A stretch of DNA of 48,602 nt from a bacterium (GCA_029580855.1 JAKPQH010000227.1:1-48602), one strand, 5' to 3'; counted from the stretch's first letter, positions 17,543-26,582 are shown. Numbers and translations are program-made. The notes: a model not told the origin generated them from the letters alone.

Positions 17543-18705
17543 GGGGCTGCCTCCAAAGCCCGGATGCACGCGGCCACGCCGCGGCCGGGCTCGGGTAGGC
17601 GGCCCAGCCGGAACAGGCAAGCCTCCAGCGTCCCGATCAGGAGCACAGCGTCCCGCGGGAAGACGTGCCCCATGTGGCCGATCCGTACCACCCGCTCCTT
17701 GTACGCCTCCCCTAGCCCCGAGGCCGTGACCAGGCCGAACTCCCGTTTGAGCATCCCCCGCAGTTCGCCGCCCGCCACCCCCTCGGGTACGGTGAAAGCG
17801 GTGAGGGCCGGCGAACGATGAGGATGCTCCGCCGGAAAGAGGGCAAGGCCCATGGCCTGGAGGCCGGCGCGGATCGCGGCGGCCACCGCGGCGTGGCGGG
17901 CGTAGACCTCGTCCAGTCCCTCCTCTTCCATCATCCGGAGGGCCTCGGCCACGGCGCAGACCAGGCTGACCGGGGTAGAGCCCGGCGTCTCGGCCCGAGC
18001 ACCGCGGAGCGACCCTCGGATGTCGGTGAAGCGCACATAATAGTCGGCCAGACGGGCCGTCTTGGTGGCTTGCCAGGCCCGCTCGCTCAGGGCCACCAGG
18101 CTCAGTCCGGTGGGGCTCATCAGCCCTTTCTGGGAGGCGGTGACCAACAGATCGAGCCCCCAGGCGTCGAAGGCGATGCGCAGACAGCCCGCCGCACTCA
18201 CGGCATCCACCAGGGTGAGGGTCCCGTGGGCCCGGGCCAGGGCCGCCACGGCCTCCACGTCGTTGACCACGGCGGTGGTAGTCTCGCAGAGCGAAACAGT
18301 GACGCCCCGGGGTGCGGGGTTGGCGGCCAGGGCCGTCCCCACCTCGTCGAGGTCCAGCGGCTTCAGCCAGTCGGTCGAGACCCGCCGGACACGTAGGCCG
18401 TGCCGCGTAGCGATATCGGCGTACATTTCGCCGAACTTGCCGTTGCAGATCGCCAGGATCTCGTCGCCCGGGGAGAAGAGGTTGGTGATGGAGGCCTCCA
18501 TGGCCCCGCGGCCGGTGGTGTGGACCGGCAAGACCTCCTGCCGTGTGCCCAGGAGGCGCTGGGCCCGCGCCACCAGGTCGGCCAGGATGGCAGAGAACTC
18601 CGGTGTGCGGTGGTGGAGCATGGGGCGGGCCCCCGCCGCCAACACCTGAGGGGGGACGTTGACCGGACCGGGAGTGAAGAGCTGCAACTCTCCGTAGCGA
18701 TGCAT
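17539..18705 (-). CDS. Class V aminotransferase (alanine-glyoxylate/serine-pyruvate type)
   Basis: The 388-residue PLP enzyme begins LFTPGPVNVPPQVL, the usual N-terminus of the alanine-glyoxylate/serine-pyruvate group. It has LVDAVSAAG with the PLP-contacting Asp, and TASQKGLMSPTG with the predicted Schiff-base Lys near residue 190. The ATG at 18705 fits the family N-terminus; upstream in-frame codons run into the operator region and look non-coding. It is the first gene of the unit under the shared operator with iclR-type regulation. In context it may convert an imported or derived amino acid to a 2-oxo acid, but the direction and substrate are unknown. Confidence 0.9.
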   Translation of the reverse strand: MHRYGELQLFTPGPVNVPPQVLAAGARPMLHHRTPEFSAILADLVARAQRLLGTRQEVLPVHTTGRGAMEASITNLFSPGDEILAICNGKFGEMYADIATRHGLRVRRVSTDWLKPLDLDEVGTALAANPAPRGVTVSLCETTTAVVNDVEAVAALARAHGTLTLVDAVSAAGCLRIAFDAWGLDLLVTASQKGLMSPTGLSLVALSERAWQATKTARLADYYVRFTDIRGSLRGARAETPGSTPVSLVCAVAEALRMMEEEGLDEVYARHAAVAAAIRAGLQAMGLALFPAEHPHRSPALTAFTVPEGVAGGELRGMLKREFGLVTASGLGEAYKERVVRIGHMGHVFPRDAVLLIGTLEACLFRLGRLPEPGRGVAACIRALEAAP

Positions 18706-18753
18706 CGGCAGGTCTCTTCGCCGTCCGCGACCCGCGCCGCGGACCGCCGCCGA

Positions 18754-18836
18754 ATTCGATTGCGTTCTATCTGCCAGAACAGTATTCTCGGAAATAGAAC
18801 GAACCGAATCTAGCATGACCGAGGAGCGGTTGACAA
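18754..18836. promoter_or_regulatory. Divergent promoters with a dyad operator between the aminotransferase operon and the IclR gene
   Basis: An inverted repeat has inner arms CGTTCTAT (18763-18770) and ATAGAACG (18794-18801) and outer arms ATTCG (18754-18758) and CGAAT (18805-18809). A plus-strand promoter TTGCGT (18760-18765)/TATTCT (18783-18788), spacing 17, lies within it and drives the regulator. A minus-strand promoter TTGTCA (18836-18831)/CTAGAT (18813-18808), spacing 17, reads into the aminotransferase operon and its start point falls in the dyad. The arrangement suggests binding by the adjacent IclR protein; this is inferred. Confidence 0.6.
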
Positions 18837-18858
18837 GGCCAAAACGGATGGAGGGGTC

Positions 18859-19590
18859 ATGCCGGCGCAACGGGTGGCGGCTGTCGAGCGGGCGCTCGGG
18901 ATTTTGCTGGCGTTCCGCCAGGGGGAAGCCTCCCTCACCCTCGCGGAGTTGTCGCGGAGAACCGGCCGCTACAAAAGCACCATCCTGCGGCTGGCGGCGA
19001 CCCTGGAGGCCCAGGGCTTCATGGTGCGGACGGCCGACGGCAGCTTCCGCCTCGGGCCGGCGCTGCTCCGCCTGGGTCTCCTTTATCAGGAGTCGATCCA
19101 GGCCCAGGACATCATCTTCCAGGGGCTCGTCGAGCTGATGCGCGCCACGGGGGAGAGCGCCCGCTTCTACATCCGCGAGGGGGACCGGCGGGTGCTGCTC
19201 CTCGGCGTCGACTCGCCGCAGCCGTTGCGCGAGCACGTGCTGCCCGGCTATTCCGCGCCGCTGGATGCCACCTCCACGGGACAGGCCTTTCGGTGGGTGG
19301 AACGCCCCGCTCCGGAGCGCCCGCGACTTCCCATCCATACCTCGGGGATCAAGGATCCGCTCACGTCATCGTGCGCGGCTCCGCTGGTCGCGGCCGACGG
19401 GGTGTGTCTCGGGGTGGTCAGCATCTCCGGACCCACCGCTCGATTCACCTGGCCCAAACGCCGGGCGGCCGGCAAGAAACTCATGGAGGTGGTCGCCGGG
19501 CTGGCCACCCAGCTCCGAGGCCAGGCCGCCGTCCCCGGCCGGACCTCTCGCGCCGCTGCAAAGCGAAGGATCCGCCGGCGCCCGGCATAG
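18859..19590 (+). CDS. IclR-family transcriptional regulator
   Basis: The 243-residue protein has an N-terminal winged helix-turn-helix (about residues 5-65; LTLAELSRRTGRYKSTILRLAATLE) and a C-terminal IclR effector-binding domain from about residue 80. GGAGGGG at 18850-18856 precedes the ATG at 18859. It is divergent from the aminotransferase/LeuCD/TRAP unit, with a shared dyad in between, so it is the likely local repressor or activator. The effector may be the transported solute or an intermediate. Confidence 0.93.
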   Translation: MPAQRVAAVERALGILLAFRQGEASLTLAELSRRTGRYKSTILRLAATLEAQGFMVRTADGSFRLGPALLRLGLLYQESIQAQDIIFQGLVELMRATGESARFYIREGDRRVLLLGVDSPQPLREHVLPGYSAPLDATSTGQAFRWVERPAPERPRLPIHTSGIKDPLTSSCAAPLVAADGVCLGVVSISGPTARFTWPKRRAAGKKLMEVVAGLATQLRGQAAVPGRTSRAAAKRRIRRRPA

Positions 19591-19637
19591 GACGCGGGGC
19601 GTCCGACAAGGACGCACGCGCTCAAGGCACCATGCCT

Positions 19638-19983
19638 GGGGTCAGGTCTTGAAATATCACCTTGGCGATTGACCGCGTTGCGGCTCGTCGGGTGGTGAAC
19701 CCCGAGCGCCGCGGACAACGTCTTCAGCGGGTATCCGTGAGTCCCGCAGGCGACGCGGGTCAGGCGGTACCGTTCCGACTGCTCCACCATTCCCGGACTC
19801 ACGCGATTCAGCACGCCGCACATCCTGAGGGACGTCCGGCGATCCTCGTCGGCACCCAAAGACGTCCACGCGTGCGGTATCGCGCGAGGTGAGGAGAGAC
19901 GACGCCAGCGAAGTCTATACGTAGGGGCCGCGCCATGCACGGCGCATCGCCCAGCGCCCTGTGATATTTCAAGACCTGACCCC
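19638..19983 (-). mobile_element. Decayed REP-associated tyrosine transposase element with 23-bp perfect terminal inverted repeats
   Basis: The 346-bp segment is bounded by a perfect 23-bp inverted repeat (19638-19660 and 19961-19983), starting GGGGTCAGGTCTTGAAATAT. Inside, on the minus strand, are remnants of a RAYT/IS200-like transposase: the start MARPLRIDFAGVV at 19936, then in another frame the C-terminal region with GYPLKTLSAALGVHHPT. The middle of the protein, including the catalytic region, is missing. The element marks the left border of the lower-GC block. Confidence 0.75.
19665..19936 (-). pseudogene. RAYT (Y1) transposase remnant, frameshifted and internally deleted
   Basis: The first residues after the ATG at 19936 (MARPLRIDF) match the conserved start of REP-associated tyrosine transposases. 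The frame is lost after about 15-20 residues. Homology resumes in a second frame at GADEDRRTS and continues to the helix-turn-helix-like tail GVHHPTSRNAVN. Only about 90 codons remain of a protein that normally exceeds 200 residues. It is not functional. Confidence 0.7.
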
Positions 19984-20043
19984 GATACGAGGGGGGGACA
20001 AGAAGTGAAGGGCGTCCCGGATTACAACCGTGTCCCATTCGCA

Positions 20044-20907
20044 TCACGTCCGGGTACGCGGATCCATCCAGTCGCGCAAGCCATCACCCGTCAGATTGAC
20101 TCCAAGTGTGGTCAGGAAGATCGCGCTTCCTGGAATCGCCGCGAGCCACCACATATGTAACATGTAGGAGCGCCCCTCGGCCAGCATTCCACCCCAGGAA
20201 GCCATAGGCGGTTGAATGCCCAACCCAAGAAAGCTCAAAAAGGACTCCCGGATTATCATCCTCGGAATCTCAAAGGTCGCAAGCACGATCAGTGAACCCG
20301 CGATGTTTGGAAGAAGATGTTTGAGAATGACTCTACTGTTTCGGCACCCTAACGCGTGGGCAGCAGAGACGAATCCCCGCTCCTTCACCTCGATTATCTC
20401 CGCGCGCACCAGGCGCGTGTAGACTGGCCAACCGGTCAAAATGAGCACAGTCAAAAGGTTCTGGAAGCCGGGCCCGGCAGCGGCCATCATGGAGATGGCC
20501 AAGAGAATGTAAGGAAACGACATCATCACATTCACCATGTTGCTGATGATCGAATCGATGGACCCGCGGTAAAACCCGGCCAGTATACCGAGCACAATCC
20601 CCAGGAGCGCGGAGAAGGACATCGCCAAGACACCAACAGTCAAGGAAATTCTGGATCCATAGATGAGCCGGCTGAGCGTGTCGCGCCCCAATTGGTCGGT
20701 CCCAAGCAGGTGCTTCGGGTCAGCTTCACTGTGCCACACGGGCGGCTTTAACCGAGCGTGGAGGTCTTGCCCAAGCGGGTTATAGGAATGCAGCCAAGGA
20801 CCGAGAAGCGCAAGGAGAATCACCAGGCTCACGATGGCAACGCCCACAAGGCCAATACGCACCTGGCCAAGACGCAATAGGGCGCGACGCGGCTGTGTTT
20901 TCATCAA
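20044..20907 (-). CDS. Peptide-type ABC transporter permease (DppC family)
   Basis: The 287-residue inner-membrane protein has the DppC/OppC N-terminal segment followed by SRLIYGSRISLTVGV. It then has the family's EAA-type loop (FVSAAHALGCRNSRVILKHLLPN) and IIRESFLSFLGLGIQPP. It begins 4 nt after the DppB stop. It pairs with DppB to form the channel for a solute bound by the family 5 binding protein at 23421-24950. No DppD or DppF ATPase gene follows; the next sequence is the RAYT remnant. Base composition is lower in GC than the flanking core genes. Confidence 0.94.
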   Translation of the reverse strand: MMKTQPRRALLRLGQVRIGLVGVAIVSLVILLALLGPWLHSYNPLGQDLHARLKPPVWHSEADPKHLLGTDQLGRDTLSRLIYGSRISLTVGVLAMSFSALLGIVLGILAGFYRGSIDSIISNMVNVMMSFPYILLAISMMAAAGPGFQNLLTVLILTGWPVYTRLVRAEIIEVKERGFVSAAHALGCRNSRVILKHLLPNIAGSLIVLATFEIPRMIIRESFLSFLGLGIQPPMASWGGMLAEGRSYMLHMWWLAAIPGSAIFLTTLGVNLTGDGLRDWMDPRTRT

Positions 20908-20911
20908 CGAC

Positions 20912-21829
20912 CTACCCTAAGCGGACCTTCGGATCGAGCCATGCTGCAACGACATCAGTGGCAAGGTTTGCCATTACGATCATCAACGCAAAAATCGCGA
21001 CCGCCGCTTGGACCACCGGAAAGTCTGAATTGAAGATAGATTCAAGGACAAGACTTGCCACGCCTGGCCAGGCAAAGATCGTCTCAGTGATGACGGCGCC
21101 GCCGAGGAGCATTCCAAATTGGAAGCCTAAAATAGTCACGACTGGAATTAGGGCATTTCGCAGGGCATGCTTAAAAAGTACCACCGAAGCGCGCAAGCCC
21201 TTTGCCCGGGCGGTCCGAATATAATCCTCGGACAAGATCTCAATCATTCGAGAGCGAGTAAGTCGCATGAGCACCGGGACTAGGGATACGGCAATGCCGC
21301 TCGCGGGAAGGACAAGATGCGCGAGGCTGCCCGACCCCGACGCCGGCAACCACCGCATCCACACAGCGAAGATGATGATGAGCATGATTTCCAACCAGAA
21401 AAGCGGCATGGCTTGACCTAACACCGCAAATACTGATGCAGCATGGTCACTAAGTCGGTTTCGGCGAACAGCAGCGACTACCCCAAGTGGGATCGAGACG
21501 AGAACCGCAAACCCAAGCCCAGATGCAGCTAGCAGGAGAGTCATTGGCATGCGCTCGGCGATCAAGTCTAAAGCCGGTCGCGATGCCACAAAGGAACGCC
21601 CAAAATCGCCGCAGAGCATTCCTCCGAGAAACTTGGCATATTGAACGACGAGAGGACGATCCAGCCCCATCTCTCGGCGGAAGGCTTCTACATGCTCCTG
21701 CGTTGCTTCGGGTGGCAGAAGGATCAACGCAGGGTCGCGAAACATGTGAAGGAGCGAGAAGGTTATCAGACTGATGCCCCAGATCACGATTAGCGCCTGG
21801 AGCAATCGCCTTAGGACGTAAGATCTCAC
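20912..21829 (-). CDS. Peptide-type ABC transporter permease (DppB family)
   Basis: The 305-residue permease starts at a GTG (21829) with AAGGGGAG just upstream; a longer in-frame extension to an ATG is not membrane-like and overlaps the M20 gene region. VLRRLLQALIVIWGIS is the typical first helix. The EAA loop is YIRTARAKGLRASVVLFKHALRNAL, followed by GGAVITETIFAWPG. It works with DppC and the family 5 binding protein. The position between an M20 peptidase and DppC suggests a peptide or acylated amino-acid substrate. Confidence 0.94.
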   Translation of the reverse strand: MRSYVLRRLLQALIVIWGISLITFSLLHMFRDPALILLPPEATQEHVEAFRREMGLDRPLVVQYAKFLGGMLCGDFGRSFVASRPALDLIAERMPMTLLLAASGLGFAVLVSIPLGVVAAVRRNRLSDHAASVFAVLGQAMPLFWLEIMLIIIFAVWMRWLPASGSGSLAHLVLPASGIAVSLVPVLMRLTRSRMIEILSEDYIRTARAKGLRASVVLFKHALRNALIPVVTILGFQFGMLLGGAVITETIFAWPGVASLVLESIFNSDFPVVQAAVAIFALMIVMANLATDVVAAWLDPKVRLG

Positions 21830-21984
21830 ACTGCTCCCCTTCTCTGCTTTACCCCGCGGTGTCGTTATCGGTGGCCTTGTCGCAAATCGATCCGCAGGGG
21901 AATCCACGCTCACATTTCGCCGCGTCACACGCGCGGACCGTCGCTCATGACATATCGTGTAGGAATGGTCCCTTGCCGAAAGAC

Positions 21985-23340
21985 TCAGGCGGCTAGCTCT
22001 GCGAGCAACGCAGCGGATGTCCGAATGCCATTTCGAAAACACGCAATCGAAAGGTTTTCATCTGGCGCATGATTGTTCTCATCCGCATTCCCGTATGGGA
22101 GATCAAACATCGGCGTCCCCAGCACATTCCGGATTGCCGCGCCGGGGAAACTGCCTCCGGCACTCGGAACGAGCACGGGCTCTTCGCCGAAGCCTTTCCG
22201 CACCGCCTCGGTGAATCTCCGCGCAAATGGATGGTCCACGGGGGTTCGGGAAGGATGGTACGAATTCAACAATTCGAACTCAATGTCAGCGAAGCCGTAT
22301 GCGCGTGCATGCAGCACTAGCTTATTAAAGATATCCTCCGGATCTTGATTCATCACCAGCCGGATATCGATTTTGGCCATAGCCCTGCTTGGAATGACCG
22401 TCTTACTGCCCTCGCCGCCATACCCGGAGGCGATTCCGCATATATTGAGGGTAGGACGAAACATGATTTTTTCCATGTAAGTCACGCCGTCGGGTGGCGC
22501 AAAATGCGTAAGTCCATACTTGTGGAGTGATTGGCTTTCGTCGAAAGGCATCGCCTCCATCATGGCGCGTTCTGTTGCTGTCGGGGTAGCAATGGCGTCG
22601 GCGAAGCCTTCGATGGCGATCGTCCCATCAGCCTTTCGGAGCGTCGAAAAGAAGTCAACGAGTCGCCAGGCGGCGTTAGGCATGGGGCCGCCGAAATTAC
22701 CGGAATGCAGATCTTGATTCGCGCCCTTTGCCCTGACTTCAATATTTAGAACTCCTCGATTCCCGAAGCATACCCGTGGCCGTCCTGATGCATCCATCGG
22801 CCCATCCGAATTCACCGCAACATCTGCATGGAAAAGTTCCCGATTCCGCGCCACAAAAGACCGCAGGGACGGACTTCCTACCTCCTCTTCTGGATCAAGC
22901 ATGAACTTAACGTTGACCGGAACGCGACCGTGGCAGTGTAACCACGACTCGACCGCCTTCAGGTGGCAAAAAAATTGCCCCTTATTATCGGCGCTTCCCC
23001 GGCAGTAGATCCTACCGTTGCGAATCGTTGGCTCAAATGGTGGCGAGCTCCAGGCGTCGAGGGGTTCGGGCGGTTGTACGTCGATGTGCCCATACACCAA
23101 GAGAGTGCGGGAATTGGCCGGATGGGAGATCTCCCCGAAAACCAGGGGCCCGTTCCGACGCCCTCCCATACGGAGGATACGCGCGTCGATGCCAGCCTGC
23201 TGCATCGCAGTTACAACCAACGTCGCACACTCCTCAACACCCTCCCATCTCGCGCTGATCGAGGGTTGTCGAAGGACGATGAAAAGCTCGTCCATGAAAC
23301 GAGACAGATTCTGATCTATATGGCCGAAGACTGCCTCCAT
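21985..23340 (-). CDS. M20-family metallopeptidase (dipeptidase-like)
   Basis: The 451-residue cytoplasmic zinc peptidase shows the M20 metal and catalytic residues. These are His85 and Asp87 in YGHIDVQPP, bridging Asp118 (RGSADNKGQ), the Glu152/Glu153 pair (DPEEEVGS), Asp in NSDGP, and a dimerisation domain after about residue 190. The ATG at 23340 is preferred (AGGAAA upstream); an in-frame GTG four codons earlier is possible. It lies between the family 5 binding protein and DppB, so it probably hydrolyses the imported peptide or N-acyl compound. Members of this family include carnosinase-like dipeptidases; specificity is unknown. Confidence 0.92.
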   Translation of the reverse strand: MEAVFGHIDQNLSRFMDELFIVLRQPSISARWEGVEECATLVVTAMQQAGIDARILRMGGRRNGPLVFGEISHPANSRTLLVYGHIDVQPPEPLDAWSSPPFEPTIRNGRIYCRGSADNKGQFFCHLKAVESWLHCHGRVPVNVKFMLDPEEEVGSPSLRSFVARNRELFHADVAVNSDGPMDASGRPRVCFGNRGVLNIEVRAKGANQDLHSGNFGGPMPNAAWRLVDFFSTLRKADGTIAIEGFADAIATPTATERAMMEAMPFDESQSLHKYGLTHFAPPDGVTYMEKIMFRPTLNICGIASGYGGEGSKTVIPSRAMAKIDIRLVMNQDPEDIFNKLVLHARAYGFADIEFELLNSYHPSRTPVDHPFARRFTEAVRKGFGEEPVLVPSAGGSFPGAAIRNVLGTPMFDLPYGNADENNHAPDENLSIACFRNGIRTSAALLAELAA

Positions 23341-23420
23341 TTGTTTCCTCACGCACGGGCGAATTTGTTGGTCGACAGGCTTTCGTTCCGCAACACGCCC
23401 CCTGATACGTCCTCAAATGA

Positions 23421-24950
23421 CTATTTGAGTTTTGTTTCATACGGCCGGAGGAACTCGTCCCGGGGCGCTTCATAGATCACGCGATTACTCAAACCAAGGA
23501 TGCTGTACTGCGCATAAAGCGGCACGATCAGCGCCTGGTCGTTAATGAATTTCCCCACCTTAAAGTACAGCGCCTTCCTGGTATTGGAGTCCAAGATGGT
23601 TCGCGCCTGGTCTATCCAGGCGTCTAGCTCCGGAAAAGTGGCATACACATACGGGTTTCCACTTCGAAAATACATGTTGTACAGTCGGTCCGCGTCGTAT
23701 ACGCCACCACTCCCGTCGCTGTGGATGCGCAGATCTCCGAGCTTTCCCTCGCGGTGCAACCGATCGTACATCCCAATATCCGAATAGACATTCACACTTG
23801 TCTTGATCCCGACCGCATTCAGATACCCCGCGATTGCCTCGACAAGCGCGCGCGCATTCTGAATGCTTCCCATATACGTCGCGATCTTCAGCGATTGGTC
23901 GAAAGGATAATTGGCCTCACTCAACAGTTTCTTAGCACGCTCGGGGTCGTACGGATAGGGATTTTCCAGTGACTTGTCGTAACCGAAATGCTCCGGACTT
24001 AACCCCGCGGCCGTTCGTTTCGCGTTGCCTCCCATCAAGGTTTTGACGATCGTGTCTACGTCGATCGCGTGACTGATGGCTTGGCGCACCTTCAGGCTCT
24101 GGACCGGTGACTTCCCGGCACGCCCGTCGACATCGATCGCGATCCAAAGAACACGCAAGCCCAAGGCCTTTGACACTCGCGCATTGCTCGCCTTCTCGAT
24201 CTGCGCAATCTGATCGGGCGGTACGTCGCGAACGATGTCGACACCGCCGGTCAACAACTCCGAGACTTGGGTTGCGAACTCTTTGATCGGTCTGAAGACA
24301 ACTGTCTTTATGGCTGGCGCCCCCTTCCAGTAGTCGCTCTTTGCCTCTAGGACAACATGGACGCCCCGCTTCCACTCCTTCAAACGATACGGACCCGTTC
24401 CGTTGGCTTGCGTGGCGATGTCCTGCCCTCGCTCTCGCGTCCACTTTGGCGGAAGCATCTGGAAGTTGACCACCGTTTGGAGGAGCGCGGGGTACGGTGC
24501 TTGCGTCACGATCCGTACGGTGTGGGTGTCGACGACGCGAATATCTTTCACATAGGCGAAATGCGAGCGGATCGGGCTCTTCGCCTCCAGAGCTCGTTCG
24601 AAAGTGAATTTAACGGACTCGGCATCGAACGGCTCGCCGTCGTCGAACTTGATACCCCGGCGCAATTTGAATTCCCACGTGTGATCGTCGACGACCTTCC
24701 AGGATTCCGCAAGGTGTGGGATGATCTCCAAAGTGCTTTGATTTCGCGTCACAAGATTATCGTAGAGTTGCCAGCCTACTAAGTAATTGATGCGAACGTT
24801 ATGCATTTGCGGATCGAGCGTACTGATGTCGCTGGAAAGAGCAATTGTCAAGGTTCCCGCTGGTGCCGCCTCCGTCGGGCTCCATCCGACGAGCATTGAG
24901 ACGGCAAAGACCAGCGCGCACATACAACACGACAATCGTTGTCTCCGCAT
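23421..24950 (-). CDS. Peptide-type ABC transporter substrate-binding protein (SBP family 5)
   Basis: The 509-residue protein starts at 24950, where GAGGAGG precedes the ATG, and has a signal peptide ending near PTEAAPA. The mature part contains the family 5 signature LAESWKVVDDHTWEFKLRRGIKF near residues 80-105. It delivers the solute to the DppB/DppC permeases encoded downstream, with the M20 gene in between. Two Cys in the signal peptide do not form a convincing lipobox, so it is probably a soluble periplasmic protein. A hand count of 24781-24840, near the gene's start, gives 45 % GC, well below the core regions. Confidence 0.94.
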   Translation of the reverse strand: MRRQRLSCCMCALVFAVSMLVGWSPTEAAPAGTLTIALSSDISTLDPQMHNVRINYLVGWQLYDNLVTRNQSTLEIIPHLAESWKVVDDHTWEFKLRRGIKFDDGEPFDAESVKFTFERALEAKSPIRSHFAYVKDIRVVDTHTVRIVTQAPYPALLQTVVNFQMLPPKWTRERGQDIATQANGTGPYRLKEWKRGVHVVLEAKSDYWKGAPAIKTVVFRPIKEFATQVSELLTGGVDIVRDVPPDQIAQIEKASNARVSKALGLRVLWIAIDVDGRAGKSPVQSLKVRQAISHAIDVDTIVKTLMGGNAKRTAAGLSPEHFGYDKSLENPYPYDPERAKKLLSEANYPFDQSLKIATYMGSIQNARALVEAIAGYLNAVGIKTSVNVYSDIGMYDRLHREGKLGDLRIHSDGSGGVYDADRLYNMYFRSGNPYVYATFPELDAWIDQARTILDSNTRKALYFKVGKFINDQALIVPLYAQYSILGLSNRVIYEAPRDEFLRPYETKLK

Positions 24951-25028
24951 GTTGTCCTCCTCGCGTGTCTGGGTCACCCCCTCCTACAACCGGGGGCTAC
25001 TCACAGTCGATCCGAAAGCGGCTCATGT

Positions 25029-26582
25029 TTAGAGTCGAGGGGCTGCCGCATTGGCCATAAGCCCTGGTCTTGCCATGTGCAATCCGGTAATCAACCCCTC
25101 GGCCAGTGCTTTGTTGATCGCCTCCTGCGCTCGGCGCTGTTGCGAGTACACCCTCTCCGGATCGCGGCGCAAAGATGCCCCGTCCGCAATCAACCGTTCC
25201 TGCAGATTCTTGATGGCGAGATGCCGCGGTTGCACACCGCTCATGACCGCGAGACCGGCGGCCGTTCCCGCCGCTTGCCCGATCCCCATGACACCACCCT
25301 GGGTCCGAAACGATCCGTGGGCCTCATGCGTTGCCGAAATCGTGCGACCCGAGATAATCAGACCATCTAGGTTCCTGGGGATCAGGCACCGATAGGGAAT
25401 GTCGTACGAATCCGCGAGGCCCTCCCACGTGCTCCCGCCAGGGATGTACCCGCTCCCGCCGTGGACGTTGTGGATGTCAATGGGAAAATACCCCCGTGCG
25501 ACCACATCCTCGAATTTTCGGCCCTGGCGCACGTCCTCGCCGGTCAACACGTACCCGCCAAGGATATGGCGGCTCTCGCGCACGCCGATCTGAATGCCCG
25601 TATCCGTCAAGTACGCGTCGCTGAACCCCGGAATGTGATTGACGAGAAACTGGGACAAGGACATCACCTGCTTGCGCCCGTCAATCTCAGCCCGAGTCAA
25701 CGACGCTGCCGAGGTGCCGTCCAAATTGATCACGCGGGTCGAGTTGAAGTGAAATACCCCGGGGTGAACCGTTGTCAGGAGCAGTATGGAATCGCGCCCG
25801 AGGTACAACTCGCCGGTCTCCAGCCCTCTTCGCACAAAACGCAGAAAGCCCTGCGCCACAAAGTGCCGTTGCTCGAGCCGGGGGGAGAAATCGCGCATCG
25901 CCACGCATTCCGACGTCCACTCGAAGTCTTCGACATGGTTGTCGATGTACGCTTTCAACTGGGCTGCGTTCACGTTGGCCATGTCGAACATCATCGTTCC
26001 CGGCTGCAAGGCCGCATCGCTGTCGCGCCCCAACGTATACTGGGCGCCCGCTCGCGCCGCCACGTCCCCGTCGCCGGTTGCATCCACGATCACCTTCGCC
26101 CGAAACGGCTGCCGGCCGGATTTGTTCTGGACGATCACGCCCGTCACCCGGCCATCCTCCACGACAGCTTCGCTCAACACAGTGTGGAATAGCGGCGTTA
26201 CCCCAACCTCCAAGACCATCTGCAGGGCCACCCATTTGTACGCATGTCGGTCGTAGAAGCAAAGGTAACTCCCGCTACCGTGCGGATTCGTACACTTCAT
26301 ATGACCCGTGCTCCCCCCGGAGGCCACGAGCCGATCTACAAACTGCTGCGGGATGCCTTCCACGACTTGCTCGTCCCCGAAATGGAAGGGCGAGATCGGC
26401 CCCAATGCTGCCCCCGTGGCCATGCCGCCCAGGAAACCGTACCGTTCAATGAGCAGGGTGCGGGCACCCGTCCGACCCGCCGCGATTGCAGCCACAAAGC
26501 CTGACGGGCCACCCCCGACAACAATCACATCGTAATCGTGCACATCTTCAGAACCCGCCGTAAGTGGTCCTAGCATCGCCAT
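25029..26582 (-). CDS. FAD-dependent oxidoreductase (FAD_oxidored family)
   Basis: The 517-residue protein has an N-terminal FAD Rossmann fold (VIVVGGGPSGFVAAIAAG, about residues 18-35) with the acidic ribose-binding end LIER. It has the family's RYGFLGGMATGA segment and a C-terminal second FAD contact with GRTISATHEAHGSFRTQG and GIGQAAGTAAGLA. The start at 26582 has AGGGGAGA upstream. It lies between the sugar-type and peptide-type transporter genes. The reaction is unknown; flavin dehydrogenation of an imported organic compound is plausible. No signal peptide is seen. Confidence 0.88.
   Translation of the reverse strand: MAMLGPLTAGSEDVHDYDVIVVGGGPSGFVAAIAAGRTGARTLLIERYGFLGGMATGAALGPISPFHFGDEQVVEGIPQQFVDRLVASGGSTGHMKCTNPHGSGSYLCFYDRHAYKWVALQMVLEVGVTPLFHTVLSEAVVEDGRVTGVIVQNKSGRQPFRAKVIVDATGDGDVAARAGAQYTLGRDSDAALQPGTMMFDMANVNAAQLKAYIDNHVEDFEWTSECVAMRDFSPRLEQRHFVAQGFLRFVRRGLETGELYLGRDSILLLTTVHPGVFHFNSTRVINLDGTSAASLTRAEIDGRKQVMSLSQFLVNHIPGFSDAYLTDTGIQIGVRESRHILGGYVLTGEDVRQGRKFEDVVARGYFPIDIHNVHGGSGYIPGGSTWEGLADSYDIPYRCLIPRNLDGLIISGRTISATHEAHGSFRTQGGVMGIGQAAGTAAGLAVMSGVQPRHLAIKNLQERLIADGASLRRDPERVYSQQRRAQEAINKALAEGLITGLHMARPGLMANAAAPRL

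Noticed and set aside
17539..19338. Extending the class V aminotransferase to a far upstream ATG (599 codons)
   Set aside because: The extension overlaps the divergent promoters and the IclR gene; the family N-terminus begins at 18705.
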